Assembly: GCA_026400355.1 (NCBI GenBank)
Contig: JAPLPE010000022.1
Coordinates: 1-64,000, forward strand
From: Rhodobacterales bacterium
GTDB lineage: Bacteria > Pseudomonadota > Alphaproteobacteria > Rhodobacterales > Rhodobacteraceae
Reading direction: 5' to 3'
Length of the DNA stretch: 64,000 nucleotides
Made by a program: the position numbers and the translations under genes. The notes beneath the pieces were generated by a model. It did not search any database. It was given only the letters and a program-made list of their open reading frames with translations, and was not told where the DNA came from. Each line of letters starts with the position of its first letter. The first letter of the stretch is position 1. Positions 1 to 8,627 of the stretch are shown here, piece by piece.

Positions 1-1
1 G

Positions 2-139
2 TCGGACACGAGCTTTGCCATGCTTGGCCTCAAGCAGGTGGGCGGCAGTGTTCAGGTGACCTGTGGCACGGGCGATGTCATCACGGTCAAGAACATGGAC
101 CTTGGCCACATGACCGCGAACGATTTCCTGTTCGTCTGA
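2..139 (+). CDS. C-terminal end of an RTX-type calcium-binding secreted protein (partial)
   Basis: Only the last 45 codons are inside the window, in frame from base 2 to a TGA at 137-139. The peptide has alternating beta-strand-like segments and ends in a hydrophobic Asp-Phe-Leu-Phe-Val tail, the usual carboxy end of type I-secreted RTX proteins, where the extreme C-terminus carries the secretion signal. The RTX protein at 61698-63659 ends similarly (Ala-Asp-Phe-Phe-Val-Ile). The Gly-Asp-rich nonapeptides expected upstream lie outside the window, so the family assignment rests on the tail alone. Confidence 0.55.
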   Translation, partial: SDTSFAMLGLKQVGGSVQVTCGTGDVITVKNMDLGHMTANDFLFV

Positions 140-225
140 ACCAGCACGAACCTGATCGGACAGGACAAGCCGCAGTCGTAGCCCCGTTTTCGTTCTGGCG
201 CATCGGCTTGGGATTGCGATGGTTG

Positions 226-675
226 TCAGCCACCCGTCAGATCAGCCGACAGGACGGTCACGACGCTGCGCAGGGCCGGGGCGAGCGGGGCGGCGCGGCG
301 GGTGACGGCATCGACATAGACATGGACGAAGAAGCCTTCGGCGCTGGTCTGATCGTCGTCATTGCGGAACAGTCCCACCTCGTACCGGACCGAGGACGTA
401 CCGACATGCGTCACCCGCAGGCCTGCCGTCACGAGGTCGGGAAAGGCCATTTCGCCGTGATACCGGCAGCCCGTTTCAACAACGAGGCCGATCTGCCCGG
501 CGCGCATGTCGAGCGCCCCTTGCCCGATCAGCCAGCCGTTCACGGCGGTATCGAAAAGGGCATAGTGAACGACGTTGTTCATGTGGCCATAGATGTCATT
601 ATCCGCCCAGCGCGTCGTGATCGGCACAAAGACGCGGTAGTCTGACCGGTGCAGGGGCGGGGCACGGCGGGTCAT
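226..675 (-). CDS. Acyl-CoA thioesterase, 4-hydroxybenzoyl-CoA thioesterase (hot-dog) family
   Basis: Predicted cytoplasmic hot-dog fold thioesterase of about 149 residues that hydrolyses an acyl-CoA. The N-terminal part carries the family signature WADNDIYGHMNN, whose Asp is the expected catalytic residue, followed by a Tyr-Ala-Leu-Phe-Asp helix. The ATG at 675 fits the family length; a GTG at 714 in the same frame would add 13 residues and sit 6 bp after the DUF993 stop. It is the last gene of a minus-strand run of acyl-CoA and hydroxy-acid genes (6645 to 226), so a housekeeping or pathway role in releasing free acid is plausible. The true substrate cannot be read from sequence. Confidence 0.85.
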   Translation of the reverse strand: MTRRAPPLHRSDYRVFVPITTRWADNDIYGHMNNVVHYALFDTAVNGWLIGQGALDMRAGQIGLVVETGCRYHGEMAFPDLVTAGLRVTHVGTSSVRYEVGLFRNDDDQTSAEGFFVHVYVDAVTRRAAPLAPALRSVVTVLSADLTGG

Positions 676-720
676 GGCTGTGACCCGGGGGCAGCGGGGA
701 TCTGACCGGGACACCCCATC

Positions 721-1869
721 CTAAACACCGTAAACCGCGAGAAGGGACTTCATCCGTGACACCGCCAGATCGGGATCGCGCAGCAGGCCGCAGCCATCGG
801 CCAGCCGGAAGGCTTGGGTCAGATAGGGCAAGGGCCGCATGGCCTGTGCGCCATCAAGCATGATGAAATGGTCCTGAAATCCGTTGAGCCAGGCGAGGAA
901 TACGACGCCCGTCTTGTAGTACCGTGTCGGCGCGCGAAAGATCAGCCGGGCCAGCGGCACGGTGGGGTCAAGCGCTGCGTGGAACCCGGCGCGGTCCCCC
1001 TGCCCAAGCAGGCTGATGGCATGGGCCGCAGCGGGGGCCAGCGGATCGAAGATACCGAGGAGCGCATGGCTGAACCCCTGATCATCGCCCACGATCAGTT
1101 CCGGATAGTTGAAATCGTCGCCCGTATACATCCTGACCCCGGCGGGCAGGCGGCGGCGCATCATGATTTCCTTGTCCTTGTCGAGCAGGCTGATCTTGAT
1201 GCCGTCAACTTTGCCTTGGTTGCGGTGGATGACCTCAAGCGCGGTGTCGAGCGCGTCTTCGAACCTGTCAGACCCCCAGTAGCCTGCGAGTTGCAGGTCA
1301 AACATATCGCCCAGCCAGTGCAGGATGACGGGCTTGTCGCAGGCCGCCAGCACGCGGTCATAGACGGCGATGTAATCGGCCGGGCGCGTTGCCACGCGGG
1401 CCAGCGCGCGGCTGGCCATCAGGATCAGTCGGGCGTCAAGGCTTTGGATCGCGTTTGCCTGTTCCAGATAGGCGCGGATCACGTCTTCGATGCTGCGGGC
1501 GGCGGCGGGATCAAGGTGATCGGTGCCGCAGCCGTTGGCGACCAGCGCATCCGGGAGTTCCGCCCGCGTCCGGCAGATGAGGTCAAGCGCCACAGGCCAG
1601 TCGAGCCCCATGCCGCGCTGCGCGGTATCCATCGCCTCGGCAATGCCAAGGCCAAGGCCGGCAAGGTGATGGCGGAAGGCCATGGTTGCCTTCCAGTCCA
1701 GGGTGGCGGGGCCGGTCGGGTCACTTGCGGCAAAGGGATCGGCCACGACATGTGCGGCGGAATAGACCGTGCGGACGGCGTCGCGGGGCAGTTTGCCTGC
1801 GGCGATCGGCGTCCCCGTCAGGGTGTAGTCGGCAAGGCGCCCCTGCGTATCGGGCAAAGCGATCTTCAC
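721..1869 (-). CDS. DUF993 family protein, dihydrodipicolinate synthase-like TIM barrel
   Basis: A 382-residue soluble protein matching the DUF993 group, which is annotated as dihydrodipicolinate synthase-like. Family knowledge suggests an aldolase-type TIM barrel acting on a sugar acid or keto acid, but no reaction is established to my knowledge. The start is a GTG at 1869 preceded by AAAGGACG, a good ribosome binding site. It follows the SDR gene by 11 bp, so the two are almost certainly co-transcribed. Possible active-site residues include the Lys in a Gly-Ile-Lys-Ile-Ser segment in the middle of the protein, which resembles the Schiff-base lysine strand of class I aldolases; this is inference. 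Confidence 0.8.
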   Translation of the reverse strand: MKIALPDTQGRLADYTLTGTPIAAGKLPRDAVRTVYSAAHVVADPFAASDPTGPATLDWKATMAFRHHLAGLGLGIAEAMDTAQRGMGLDWPVALDLICRTRAELPDALVANGCGTDHLDPAAARSIEDVIRAYLEQANAIQSLDARLILMASRALARVATRPADYIAVYDRVLAACDKPVILHWLGDMFDLQLAGYWGSDRFEDALDTALEVIHRNQGKVDGIKISLLDKDKEIMMRRRLPAGVRMYTGDDFNYPELIVGDDQGFSHALLGIFDPLAPAAAHAISLLGQGDRAGFHAALDPTVPLARLIFRAPTRYYKTGVVFLAWLNGFQDHFIMLDGAQAMRPLPYLTQAFRLADGCGLLRDPDLAVSRMKSLLAVYGV

Positions 1870-1880
1870 GGGTCGTCCTT

Positions 1881-2648
1881 TCAGAAACGCGGGACCATCA
1901 ACCCGGCATCCGCCGAGATGACCTGCCCCGTGGTATAGGGAAGTTTGCCGCTGGCAAGGGTGGCGATGATCTGGCCGATCTCGGGCGGTTCGCCCACGCG
2001 GGGGAACAGGGTGAGGCCGTCTGCCGCGCGCTGGCGATAGGCGTCGATCACGGGGGCGGTCATTTCGGTGGCGATCAGGCCGGGCTGGACATCATAGACG
2101 GCGATGTCTTCGGGGCCGAGCCGGACGGCCAGCGCCTTTGACACCATCGCGGCGGCGGCCTTGCTGGCACAGTATTCCGACCGCTGGACGGCAACGGCGA
2201 CCGCGCTGGCCGAGGTGACGTTGACGATGGAATGAAACAGGGTCGCAGGCCTGTCGCGTGACAGCAGAAGCCGCGCAAAGGCCTGCGAGAGAAAGAACAT
2301 TGCCTTGGCATTGACGGCAAGACAGCGGTCCCAGCTTTCCTCGGTCACATCAAGCAGGTCGCCACGCTGCAGGACGCCGACCCCGGCGTTGTTGACAAGG
2401 GTGGTGAGGGGGCCAAGGGCAGCTTCGATCCGGGCCAGATGGGCGGCGTGGCCGGCAAGGTCGGTCACGTCGAACGGGGCTGCGGTGACGGGCACGCCAA
2501 GGGCCGCGATGCGGGCCACGGCGGCGGCGAGTTCGGCGTCATCCGCCGCACCGTTGATGGCCAAGGCAAAGCCTGCGCGGGCCAGTTCCTTGGCCGTGGC
2601 AAGACCGATGCCACGGGTCGAACCTGTGACCAAAGCAACCTGTCTCAT
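1881..2648 (-). CDS. Short-chain dehydrogenase/reductase (3-ketoacyl-ACP reductase type)
   Basis: Classical SDR of 255 residues. The nucleotide-binding motif TGSTRGIG lies at residues 8-15, the NNAG motif near residue 90, and the catalytic Tyr-x-x-x-Lys appears as YCASK. No signal peptide or membrane segment is seen. It probably oxidises or reduces a secondary alcohol with NAD(P). The gene sits 80 bp downstream of the glycerate kinase gene and 11 bp upstream of the DUF993 gene, within the same minus-strand operon. Substrate is unknown; the neighbours suggest a sugar-acid or hydroxyacyl compound. Confidence 0.88.
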   Translation of the reverse strand: MRQVALVTGSTRGIGLATAKELARAGFALAINGAADDAELAAAVARIAALGVPVTAAPFDVTDLAGHAAHLARIEAALGPLTTLVNNAGVGVLQRGDLLDVTEESWDRCLAVNAKAMFFLSQAFARLLLSRDRPATLFHSIVNVTSASAVAVAVQRSEYCASKAAAAMVSKALAVRLGPEDIAVYDVQPGLIATEMTAPVIDAYRQRAADGLTLFPRVGEPPEIGQIIATLASGKLPYTTGQVISADAGLMVPRF

Positions 2649-2728
2649 CCCTTGTGCCCTTTCGTTCCGGTGGTTTCACGCTGAAGCGGGTTCGGGTCTG
2701 CGTCAACCGGGGCCACGCAGACAGGCCG

Positions 2729-3988
2729 TCACCGGATCAGGATGGCGCGGAAATCGTTCACGTTCGTCCCGGTCGGGCCGGGCGCGAAGAGGTCATCCAG
2801 CGCGGCAAAGGCAGAATAGGCGTCATTGTTGGCCAGAAGTGCTGCAGGGTCGAACCCCTTGGTGCGCAGGCGGGTCGCGGTGTCGCCGGTCGCAAAGGCC
2901 CCGGCGTTGTCCTCGGACCCGTCGATGCCGTCGGTATCTGCGGCAAGGGCCGCAAAGGGCATGCCCGCCGCCGCATTGGACAGGGACAGCAGGAATTCAG
3001 TGTTCCGCCCGCCGCGCCCCTTGCCGCGCAGGGTGACGGTGGTTTCGCCGCCCGACAGGATCACCACCGGGCGACGGAAGGGACGGTCGCGCAGGGTCAC
3101 TTCGCGGGCGATGGCGGCATGAACGCGGGCCACATCGCGGGCCTCGCCTTCGATGGCGTCCGACAGGATCACGGCAGAAATGCCCTCGGTTTCGGCCCGC
3201 GCCGCCGCCGCTTCGAGCGAGAGGCGGGCCGAGGCGATGACGTGGACGGTGTTGCGGGCAAAGACCGGATCGTCGGGTGACGGGGCGGCCCCTGCATCGC
3301 CCGCAAGCCAGTCTGCGACGGCGGGGGGCGGGCCGATCTGCCATGTCCGGACAAGCGACCGCGCGCCCTCTCTCCCGGAGGCATCGGGCACCGTCGGGCC
3401 CGAGGCGACCTGCGCCGGATCATCGCCAGGCACGTCCGACACGACCAGCGACACGACTGGCGCCGGGTGACAGGCGGCGGCGAGCCTGCCGCCCTTGATG
3501 CCCGAGACCTGCTTGCGGATCGCGTTCATCACCGAAATCGGCGCGCCCGAGGCCAGAAGGGCGCGGTTGAGCCCTGCCTCGTCCTCGAGCGTCAGGGAGC
3601 CGGGCGGGCAGGGCAAGAGTGCTGAACCGCCGCCGCAGATCAGTGCGACAACCAGATCATCCCCGGTCAGGCCCTGCACCGCCTGCAAGAGCGCGGCGCT
3701 TGCCGCCAGTCCGGCGGCGTCGGGCACGGGATGGGCGGCTTCGATCACGCGGATCTGCCGGGTCGGGCAGGCATAGCCGTAGCGGGTGACCACCACCCCT
3801 TCGACAGGACCGTGCCAGAGGCGTTCAAAGGCTGCGGCGAGTTGCGCAGCCCCCTTGCCCGCGCCCACGACGACGGTTCGTCCCTTGGGGCGGGGGGGAA
3901 GGTGGGCGGCCAGCGCGCGTTCGGGGTCGGCCGCCTGCACGGCGGCGTCAAACAGGCGGGTCAGAAAGGCGCGGTCGGTGGGCGTCAC
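2729..3988 (-). CDS. Glycerate 2-kinase / MOFRL family (GckA, TtuD type)
   Basis: The 419-residue protein matches the type II glycerate kinase family: an N-terminal GCK domain with a Gly-Ala-Gly-Lys-Gly stretch near residue 42 and a Gly-Gly-Gly-Ser-Ala loop, and a C-terminal MOFRL domain with GGETT, GGRNTE and the closing GPTGTNVNDF motif. Family members phosphorylate D-glycerate to 2-phosphoglycerate with ATP and are often labelled hydroxypyruvate reductase in older annotation. Its ATG overlaps the Dabb stop by 4 bp, so translation is coupled. The gene channels glycerate from the pathway into lower glycolysis. Confidence 0.9.
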   Translation of the reverse strand: MTPTDRAFLTRLFDAAVQAADPERALAAHLPPRPKGRTVVVGAGKGAAQLAAAFERLWHGPVEGVVVTRYGYACPTRQIRVIEAAHPVPDAAGLAASAALLQAVQGLTGDDLVVALICGGGSALLPCPPGSLTLEDEAGLNRALLASGAPISVMNAIRKQVSGIKGGRLAAACHPAPVVSLVVSDVPGDDPAQVASGPTVPDASGREGARSLVRTWQIGPPPAVADWLAGDAGAAPSPDDPVFARNTVHVIASARLSLEAAAARAETEGISAVILSDAIEGEARDVARVHAAIAREVTLRDRPFRRPVVILSGGETTVTLRGKGRGGRNTEFLLSLSNAAAGMPFAALAADTDGIDGSEDNAGAFATGDTATRLRTKGFDPAALLANNDAYSAFAALDDLFAPGPTGTNVNDFRAILIR

Positions 3989-4296
3989 AGGGCGACGTCC
4001 GCCACGAAGACCCCGTCAATACCGCCTTCAACGGCGGCAACGATCCTTTCGCCGATGGCCTGATGGGCAGGGTCCACCAGATAGGCATCGCGCACTGCCG
4101 CATCGCGGAAATCGAACCAGAACAGGTCGTTGAACCCCCGCACCAGCGCGGTTTCCACCGAGACATTGGCAAAGCTGCGAAAGTCGATGATGCCGTCGAT
4201 ATGACCGCCCAGTCCGGCCAGATCACGGTAGATGCCGTCCTTGACGCTTTGTTCTGTCCCGGCGGGAAACCGCATGGCGACGATATGGCGGATCAT
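3985..4296 (-). CDS. Dabb (stress-responsive A/B barrel) domain protein
   Basis: A 103-residue single-domain ferredoxin-like protein beginning Met-Ile-Arg-His-Ile-Val, the standard first strand of Dabb proteins. The start at 4296 lies one base after the enoyl-CoA hydratase stop, and a longer upstream frame would run into that gene, so 4296 is preferred. Dabb proteins are dimeric and often sit in catabolic operons as small cyclases or isomerases or as proteins with no defined activity. Here it lies between enoyl-CoA hydratase and glycerate kinase, which suggests a step or support role in the same pathway. Confidence 0.85.
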   Translation of the reverse strand: MIRHIVAMRFPAGTEQSVKDGIYRDLAGLGGHIDGIIDFRSFANVSVETALVRGFNDLFWFDFRDAAVRDAYLVDPAHQAIGERIVAAVEGGIDGVFVADVAL

Positions 4297-4297
4297 G

Positions 4298-5077
4298 TCA
4301 TTCTCCCTCCCCGAAGCGGGGTTTGCGTTTGTCCCGAAAGGCGGCAAGCCCTTCGACCAGATCGGTTGAGGCGGCGGCAATCGTCCCGGCCAGGGATTCC
4401 ATGACGCGGCCCGCATCTTCGCCGTCTGCAGCGTTGAGCATCATCTTGGTCAGTTCGGTCGCCCGGGCCGAGCGGGTCAGCACTCTGGCCACCATCGCAT
4501 CCGCCGCCGCCATGCCCTGCCCTTCGGCCACGACCTGATCGACCAGACCAAGCCGAAGCGCCTCCTCTGCCTGATAAACCTCACCGAAGAGGGCCATGCG
4601 GCGGGCGAGTTGCGCGCCAAAGCGGCGCAGCACACGGTCCGTCCCGGACCAGCCCGGCACGATGCCGATGCCGGTTTCAGGCTGGCCGATCCGGACATGG
4701 GATTCCGCGATCCGGTAATCGGCGCAGGCGGCGAGTTCGAGCCCGCCACCCAGACAATGCCCGTTCAGGACCGCGATCAGGGGCTGGCGCAGCCGGGCCA
4801 GCGCGTCGAAGGCGGCATGCCCGTCACGCACCCAGTGGCGGCCGAAGGCCTCGGGTGACAGGCCCGACCAGGCGGCGATATCGCCCCCGGCGCAAAAGGA
4901 CCGCGAGCCTTCGCCGGTCAGGATGGCGATCCTTGCGTCGGAATGTTCGATCTGACGGCAGAGCGGCACAAGCGCTGCCACCATGTCAGCGTCGAGCGCA
5001 TTCAGCTTGTCCGCCCGGCGGATCGTCAGGCGGGCGACGCCCCCCGCAATGTCAAGATGCAGCCGCGGATCGGTCAC
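4298..5077 (-). CDS. Enoyl-CoA hydratase/isomerase family protein
   Basis: A 259-residue crotonase-fold enzyme. The oxyanion-hole segments are visible: SRSFCAGGDI near residue 60 and the HCLGGGLELA helix near residue 107. The second region where hydratases carry a catalytic Glu reads GQPETGIGIVP, so that Glu appears retained. It acts on CoA thioesters in the cytoplasm, likely by hydration of a double bond. Its start overlaps the CoA-transferase stop by 4 bp (ATGA), meaning coupled translation and a shared substrate class. Confidence 0.9.
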   Translation of the reverse strand: MTDPRLHLDIAGGVARLTIRRADKLNALDADMVAALVPLCRQIEHSDARIAILTGEGSRSFCAGGDIAAWSGLSPEAFGRHWVRDGHAAFDALARLRQPLIAVLNGHCLGGGLELAACADYRIAESHVRIGQPETGIGIVPGWSGTDRVLRRFGAQLARRMALFGEVYQAEEALRLGLVDQVVAEGQGMAAADAMVARVLTRSARATELTKMMLNAADGEDAGRVMESLAGTIAAASTDLVEGLAAFRDKRKPRFGEGE

Positions 5078-6645
5078 AGCGCAAGCCCCAGCGGGCCAGG
5101 CTGGAACAGGCGCGGGTCCATCGGTCTCAGGTCAGGCGACACCCGCAGGGGGGCCGTGGCCTGATCCAGAACATCGCGTTGCAGGTCAAGGCCGGGGGCC
5201 AGTTCTGTGACGGTCAGGCCATCGTCCAGCAGCCGGATCACGCAGCGTTCCGTGACATAGGTGATGTGCTGCCCCTGCATCCGCGCGCGGCGTCCGGAAA
5301 AGCTGACCTGATCGACCTTGGGCACGATCTTGGCGATCTTGCCTTCCTTGTCGATCACAAGCCTGCCGTCCTCGATCCGCATTTTGGCCCCGGCGTTGAA
5401 ATTGCCCGAAAAGACGATCTTGCGCGCCCGCGCCGTGATATCGACAAAGCCCCCCGCCCCGGCGGTGCGGTGCGGTGTGGCCGACAGGCGGCTGACGTTG
5501 ACCGATCCTTCGGCGTCGATTTCAAGAAAGGACAACAGCGAGCAGTCGAACCCGCCTGCCTGAAAGTAGATGAACTGATGGGGCGAGGCGACAAAAGCTT
5601 CGGCGTTCGAAGCGCAGCCGAACTTGAAATCAAGAAGCGGCACGCCCCCCACGGCCCCCTGTTCGATGACCCATGTCACCTTGCCGTGCTGGCCTTCCTC
5701 CAGAAGGATGCGCGGCACGTTGGCCGAAATGCCGAAACCGATGTTCACGGCCCAGCCCGACTGAAGCTCGGTCGCGACGCGGCGGGCGATGATCTTGGCA
5801 ACGCCGAATTCGGGTGTGCTGAAGGTATCAAGCGGGCGGAAGAGTTCGCCCGAGATCGCCGGATCATAGAGCGTGGATGTGGTCTGAAGCTGATCCGGGG
5901 CCTCGACGATCATGTCGACAAGTATGCCGGGCACGCGCACGTCATGCGGGCGCAGCGTGCCCTGCGCCGCCACGCGACGGACCTGCGCGATCACGATGCC
6001 GCCGCAGTTGCGCGCGGCCAGCGCCATTTCCATCGCGCCGAGGGTCGCGCCTTCCTGTTCAAAGGTCAGGTTGCCGTTCTCGTCGGCGGTCGTGGCGCGG
6101 ATGATCGCCACATCGGGCCGGATCGCCGGGAAATGCAGCCATATGTCGTCCTCGAACGCCACCCGCCGGACCAGCGGCAGTGCGCGGGCGGCGGCGTTCA
6201 TGGCGCAGCCTTCCTGATCGGGGTCGACAAAGGTATCCATGCCGACCTTGGTCAGCACGCCGGGGCGCTGGGCCGCGCCTTCGCGCAGCATGTCGAACAC
6301 GATGCCCGACGGCACGTTCCACGCGGCAAGATCCCCGGCCAGGATGCGCTGCCAGATCAGCGGCGGTTCGGCATTCGTGGGGCCCGAGGGGAAAGACCCC
6401 GCGATGACGCGTGCGATCATGCCCTTGTGGGAAATGTGGTCGATACCCCTGGTGCCGAACATGTCGCCTGCGGCAATCGGGTGGATCGTGGTCAGGTTGC
6501 CCGGCGCGCCTTCGGCCACAAACCTTTCGCCTAGCGCCTGCAGCACCGCGTCCGGGCAGAGAAGCCCCGAGGACGAATTCACCGCCACGGTCGCCCCGTC
6601 CCGGATATGGCGCACGGCCAGTGCGGCGGTGGTGAGTTTCGACAT
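5074..6645 (-). CDS. Acyl-CoA:acetate CoA-transferase, YdiF/propionate CoA-transferase type (family I)
   Basis: A 523-residue fused alpha/beta CoA-transferase. The motif EQGAVGGVP in the second half matches the place where family I enzymes carry the glutamate that forms the CoA thioester. The start at 6645 is chosen because AAGAGG sits 8-9 bases upstream and it opens with the usual Ser-Lys-Leu N-terminus; the longer frame to 6726 lacks such support. It activates a carboxylic acid by moving CoA from an acyl-CoA donor. As the first gene of the minus-strand operon it would feed the enoyl-CoA hydratase encoded next. Confidence 0.88.
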   Translation of the reverse strand: MSKLTTAALAVRHIRDGATVAVNSSSGLLCPDAVLQALGERFVAEGAPGNLTTIHPIAAGDMFGTRGIDHISHKGMIARVIAGSFPSGPTNAEPPLIWQRILAGDLAAWNVPSGIVFDMLREGAAQRPGVLTKVGMDTFVDPDQEGCAMNAAARALPLVRRVAFEDDIWLHFPAIRPDVAIIRATTADENGNLTFEQEGATLGAMEMALAARNCGGIVIAQVRRVAAQGTLRPHDVRVPGILVDMIVEAPDQLQTTSTLYDPAISGELFRPLDTFSTPEFGVAKIIARRVATELQSGWAVNIGFGISANVPRILLEEGQHGKVTWVIEQGAVGGVPLLDFKFGCASNAEAFVASPHQFIYFQAGGFDCSLLSFLEIDAEGSVNVSRLSATPHRTAGAGGFVDITARARKIVFSGNFNAGAKMRIEDGRLVIDKEGKIAKIVPKVDQVSFSGRRARMQGQHITYVTERCVIRLLDDGLTVTELAPGLDLQRDVLDQATAPLRVSPDLRPMDPRLFQPGPLGLAL

Positions 6646-6942
6646 GACGGGTCCTCTTGCAGTCGGCTTCAGGTCGCGGTCAGGGAATGCGGCACATTCC
6701 TTTCCGCTTACCCCGTCAGCCTGCATGCGGGGCCTGACCAGTTAAGGCGGAAACGCCGCAGGACGCAATCGGCGGAGCAGGGAAATCGGGAGGGGACGGG
6801 CGGGCGGCCCGTCCTTGTCATGCTTGCCCCAAGCCCGACGCGGGGGGCATACATCGTGGTCGCCGCCGGGCGATGGCCAGTCCCGGCTTGACACATGGGG
6901 GGCAAGCAACGACGTTTCACAGGCCTTGACCAGAGGTGCACC

Positions 6943-7338
6943 ATGGCTGAACCCGGATCCTCCCGCCTTCGCCCCATCGTCAACCGGACGCTTGCCGCGC
7001 TGGTGGCCTTTGTGATGATCGGTGGCGGTATCGCACACCTTGCTGCACCGCAGGGTTTCGTACCGCTGGTCCCGCTGTTCCTGCCTGCGCTTGCGGTCAT
7101 TATGGTCACTGGCGTCTTCCAGATCGCCATCGGCCTTGCTGCCCTCTGGCCCGGCACCCGTGCTTTGGGCGGCCTTTGCTTTGCGCTGCTTTGTGCAGGC
7201 TACATGCCGCTTCATCTGTGGGACTATGTGCGTCCCGATCCGGTCTTTGCGCCCCCGGTCGCCGCGACCGTCAGGGTCGTCATCCAGTGCCTTTTCATAT
7301 GGGGCGGTCTTGCGCTTTGGCGCCGCAGCCGGAGCTGA
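6943..7338 (+). CDS. Small DoxX-like four-helix membrane protein
   Basis: About 131 residues with four predicted transmembrane helices and short loops, ending in a basic Arg-Arg-Ser-Arg-Ser tail. It resembles DoxX-like or MauE-like membrane proteins, whose function is mostly undefined. The start at 6943 has AGAGG seven bases upstream and leaves a short hydrophilic N-terminus before the first helix. It is transcribed divergently from the CoA-transferase operon, with about 300 bp between the starts that must hold both promoters. No partner gene follows on the plus strand. Confidence 0.7.
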   Translation: MAEPGSSRLRPIVNRTLAALVAFVMIGGGIAHLAAPQGFVPLVPLFLPALAVIMVTGVFQIAIGLAALWPGTRALGGLCFALLCAGYMPLHLWDYVRPDPVFAPPVAATVRVVIQCLFIWGGLALWRRSRS

Positions 7339-7670
7339 TTGCGGCACGGTTTGGCGCAGCCACGACAATCCTCCATGATGGAAAGCCTGTTTGCCAAGCT
7401 TTGGCACGATGGACCGGACGATTGTCGGCGCGTGTCGTGCCAGCGTCGTTGATTTTCTTGTGATACTGGCAAAGAACGAATGCTGCAGCGCTTGCCACCG
7501 GGAAGCAAACGACGGTGGGGGCCGCTTTCATGGGAACGGCGCCGGATTGCCACCGTTTCTGCCCGTGCCCTTGTTGTCCGTCAGCGCGACTGTTTGCATT
7601 CCGCATCGGTACCAAGGGACAGGGCGGGGTTTGCTCTGGCGGTTGCGCCGATCGTGACATGGGTCAACAG
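7339..7670. other. Intergenic stretch without recognised gene
   Basis: Roughly 330 bp between the DoxX-like gene and the end of the permease gene, which converge here. I see open frames on both strands but none with a ribosome binding site or a protein-like composition, and no clear GC-rich hairpin followed by T residues. Confidence 0.5.
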
Positions 7671-8627
7671 TCAGCGCCGCTTCTGGCTCAGCGCGACGGC
7701 GAGGATGATGATGCCGCCCCGGGCGATCAGTTGCTGGCTGAATTCGAGGCCCATGAGGATCAGCCCGTTGTTGATGAGCCCGATCATCAGCGCGCCGACG
7801 ATTGTGCCGATAACCGTGCCCCTGCCGCCAAAAAGACTTGTCCCGCCAAGAACGGCTGCGGCGATGACCGAGAGTTCGTCGCCTTCACCAAGCTGGAAGC
7901 GGCCGGATTGCAGTCGCCCGGCATAGAGCATGCCCGCCAGGGCGGCGGCGCAGGAGGACAGGACCAGCACCTTGAACTTGATCGAGGCCGTGTCGATGCC
8001 GGAGTAGCGGGCCGCAGTTTCGCCCCCGCCGGTTGCGAGCACGCGGCGGCCAAAGCCCGAGCGGCGGAGCGCGACATGGCCTATGCCACCAAGGACCGCC
8101 ATCCAGAAGAGGAGAACAGGGATCGGCCCGACAGCGCCGCCGCCGAAGACCCAGGAATAGCCGGGCGACAGGATGGGGACGGCTGCCGTATCCGAGATCC
8201 ACATGGCCACGCCTTTGGCGATGCCCATCATGGCAAGCGTCGTCAGGAAGGACGGGATGCCGATCCGCGTGGTCAGCCAGCCGTTGAATATGCCCACGGC
8301 AAGCCCCGTGGCGAGTCCGGCGAGTACCCCGGCAAGGGGCCCTGCGGCGGCGATCGCCATGGCGACCGTTACGGTGGCAAGCCCGGCGACGGCACCGACC
8401 GAGAGGTCGATTTCGCCCGCCGACAGGACGAATGTCATGGCAATTGCCATGACCGCGATCATCGCCGTCTGGCGCACGATGTTGAGAAGGTTGTTGGGGT
8501 TCAGAAAGCCTTTGTCGTTCAGCGTGATGGCAAAGACGACAAAGATGACGATGAAGCCGATATAGATGATGTTCTGCCGCCAGTTGGCAAATAGGCCACC
8601 GGTCTGGGCGGTCGGGACGCTAGCCAT
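7671..8627 (-). CDS. Sugar ABC transporter permease (RbsC/XylH family)
   Basis: A 318-residue polytopic inner-membrane protein with many hydrophobic helices, matching the CUT2 permease family (the SAGEIDLSVGAVAGL segment near residue 70 is the family hallmark). It forms the membrane channel for the ATPase at 8620-10188 and receives sugar from the periplasmic protein at 11408-12520. The ATG at 8627 has GGAGGCC eight bases upstream and lies inside the ATPase gene end (8-bp overlap), so the two are coupled. Last gene of the sugar operon. Confidence 0.92.
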   Translation of the reverse strand: MASVPTAQTGGLFANWRQNIIYIGFIVIFVVFAITLNDKGFLNPNNLLNIVRQTAMIAVMAIAMTFVLSAGEIDLSVGAVAGLATVTVAMAIAAAGPLAGVLAGLATGLAVGIFNGWLTTRIGIPSFLTTLAMMGIAKGVAMWISDTAAVPILSPGYSWVFGGGAVGPIPVLLFWMAVLGGIGHVALRRSGFGRRVLATGGGETAARYSGIDTASIKFKVLVLSSCAAALAGMLYAGRLQSGRFQLGEGDELSVIAAAVLGGTSLFGGRGTVIGTIVGALMIGLINNGLILMGLEFSQQLIARGGIIILAVALSQKRR

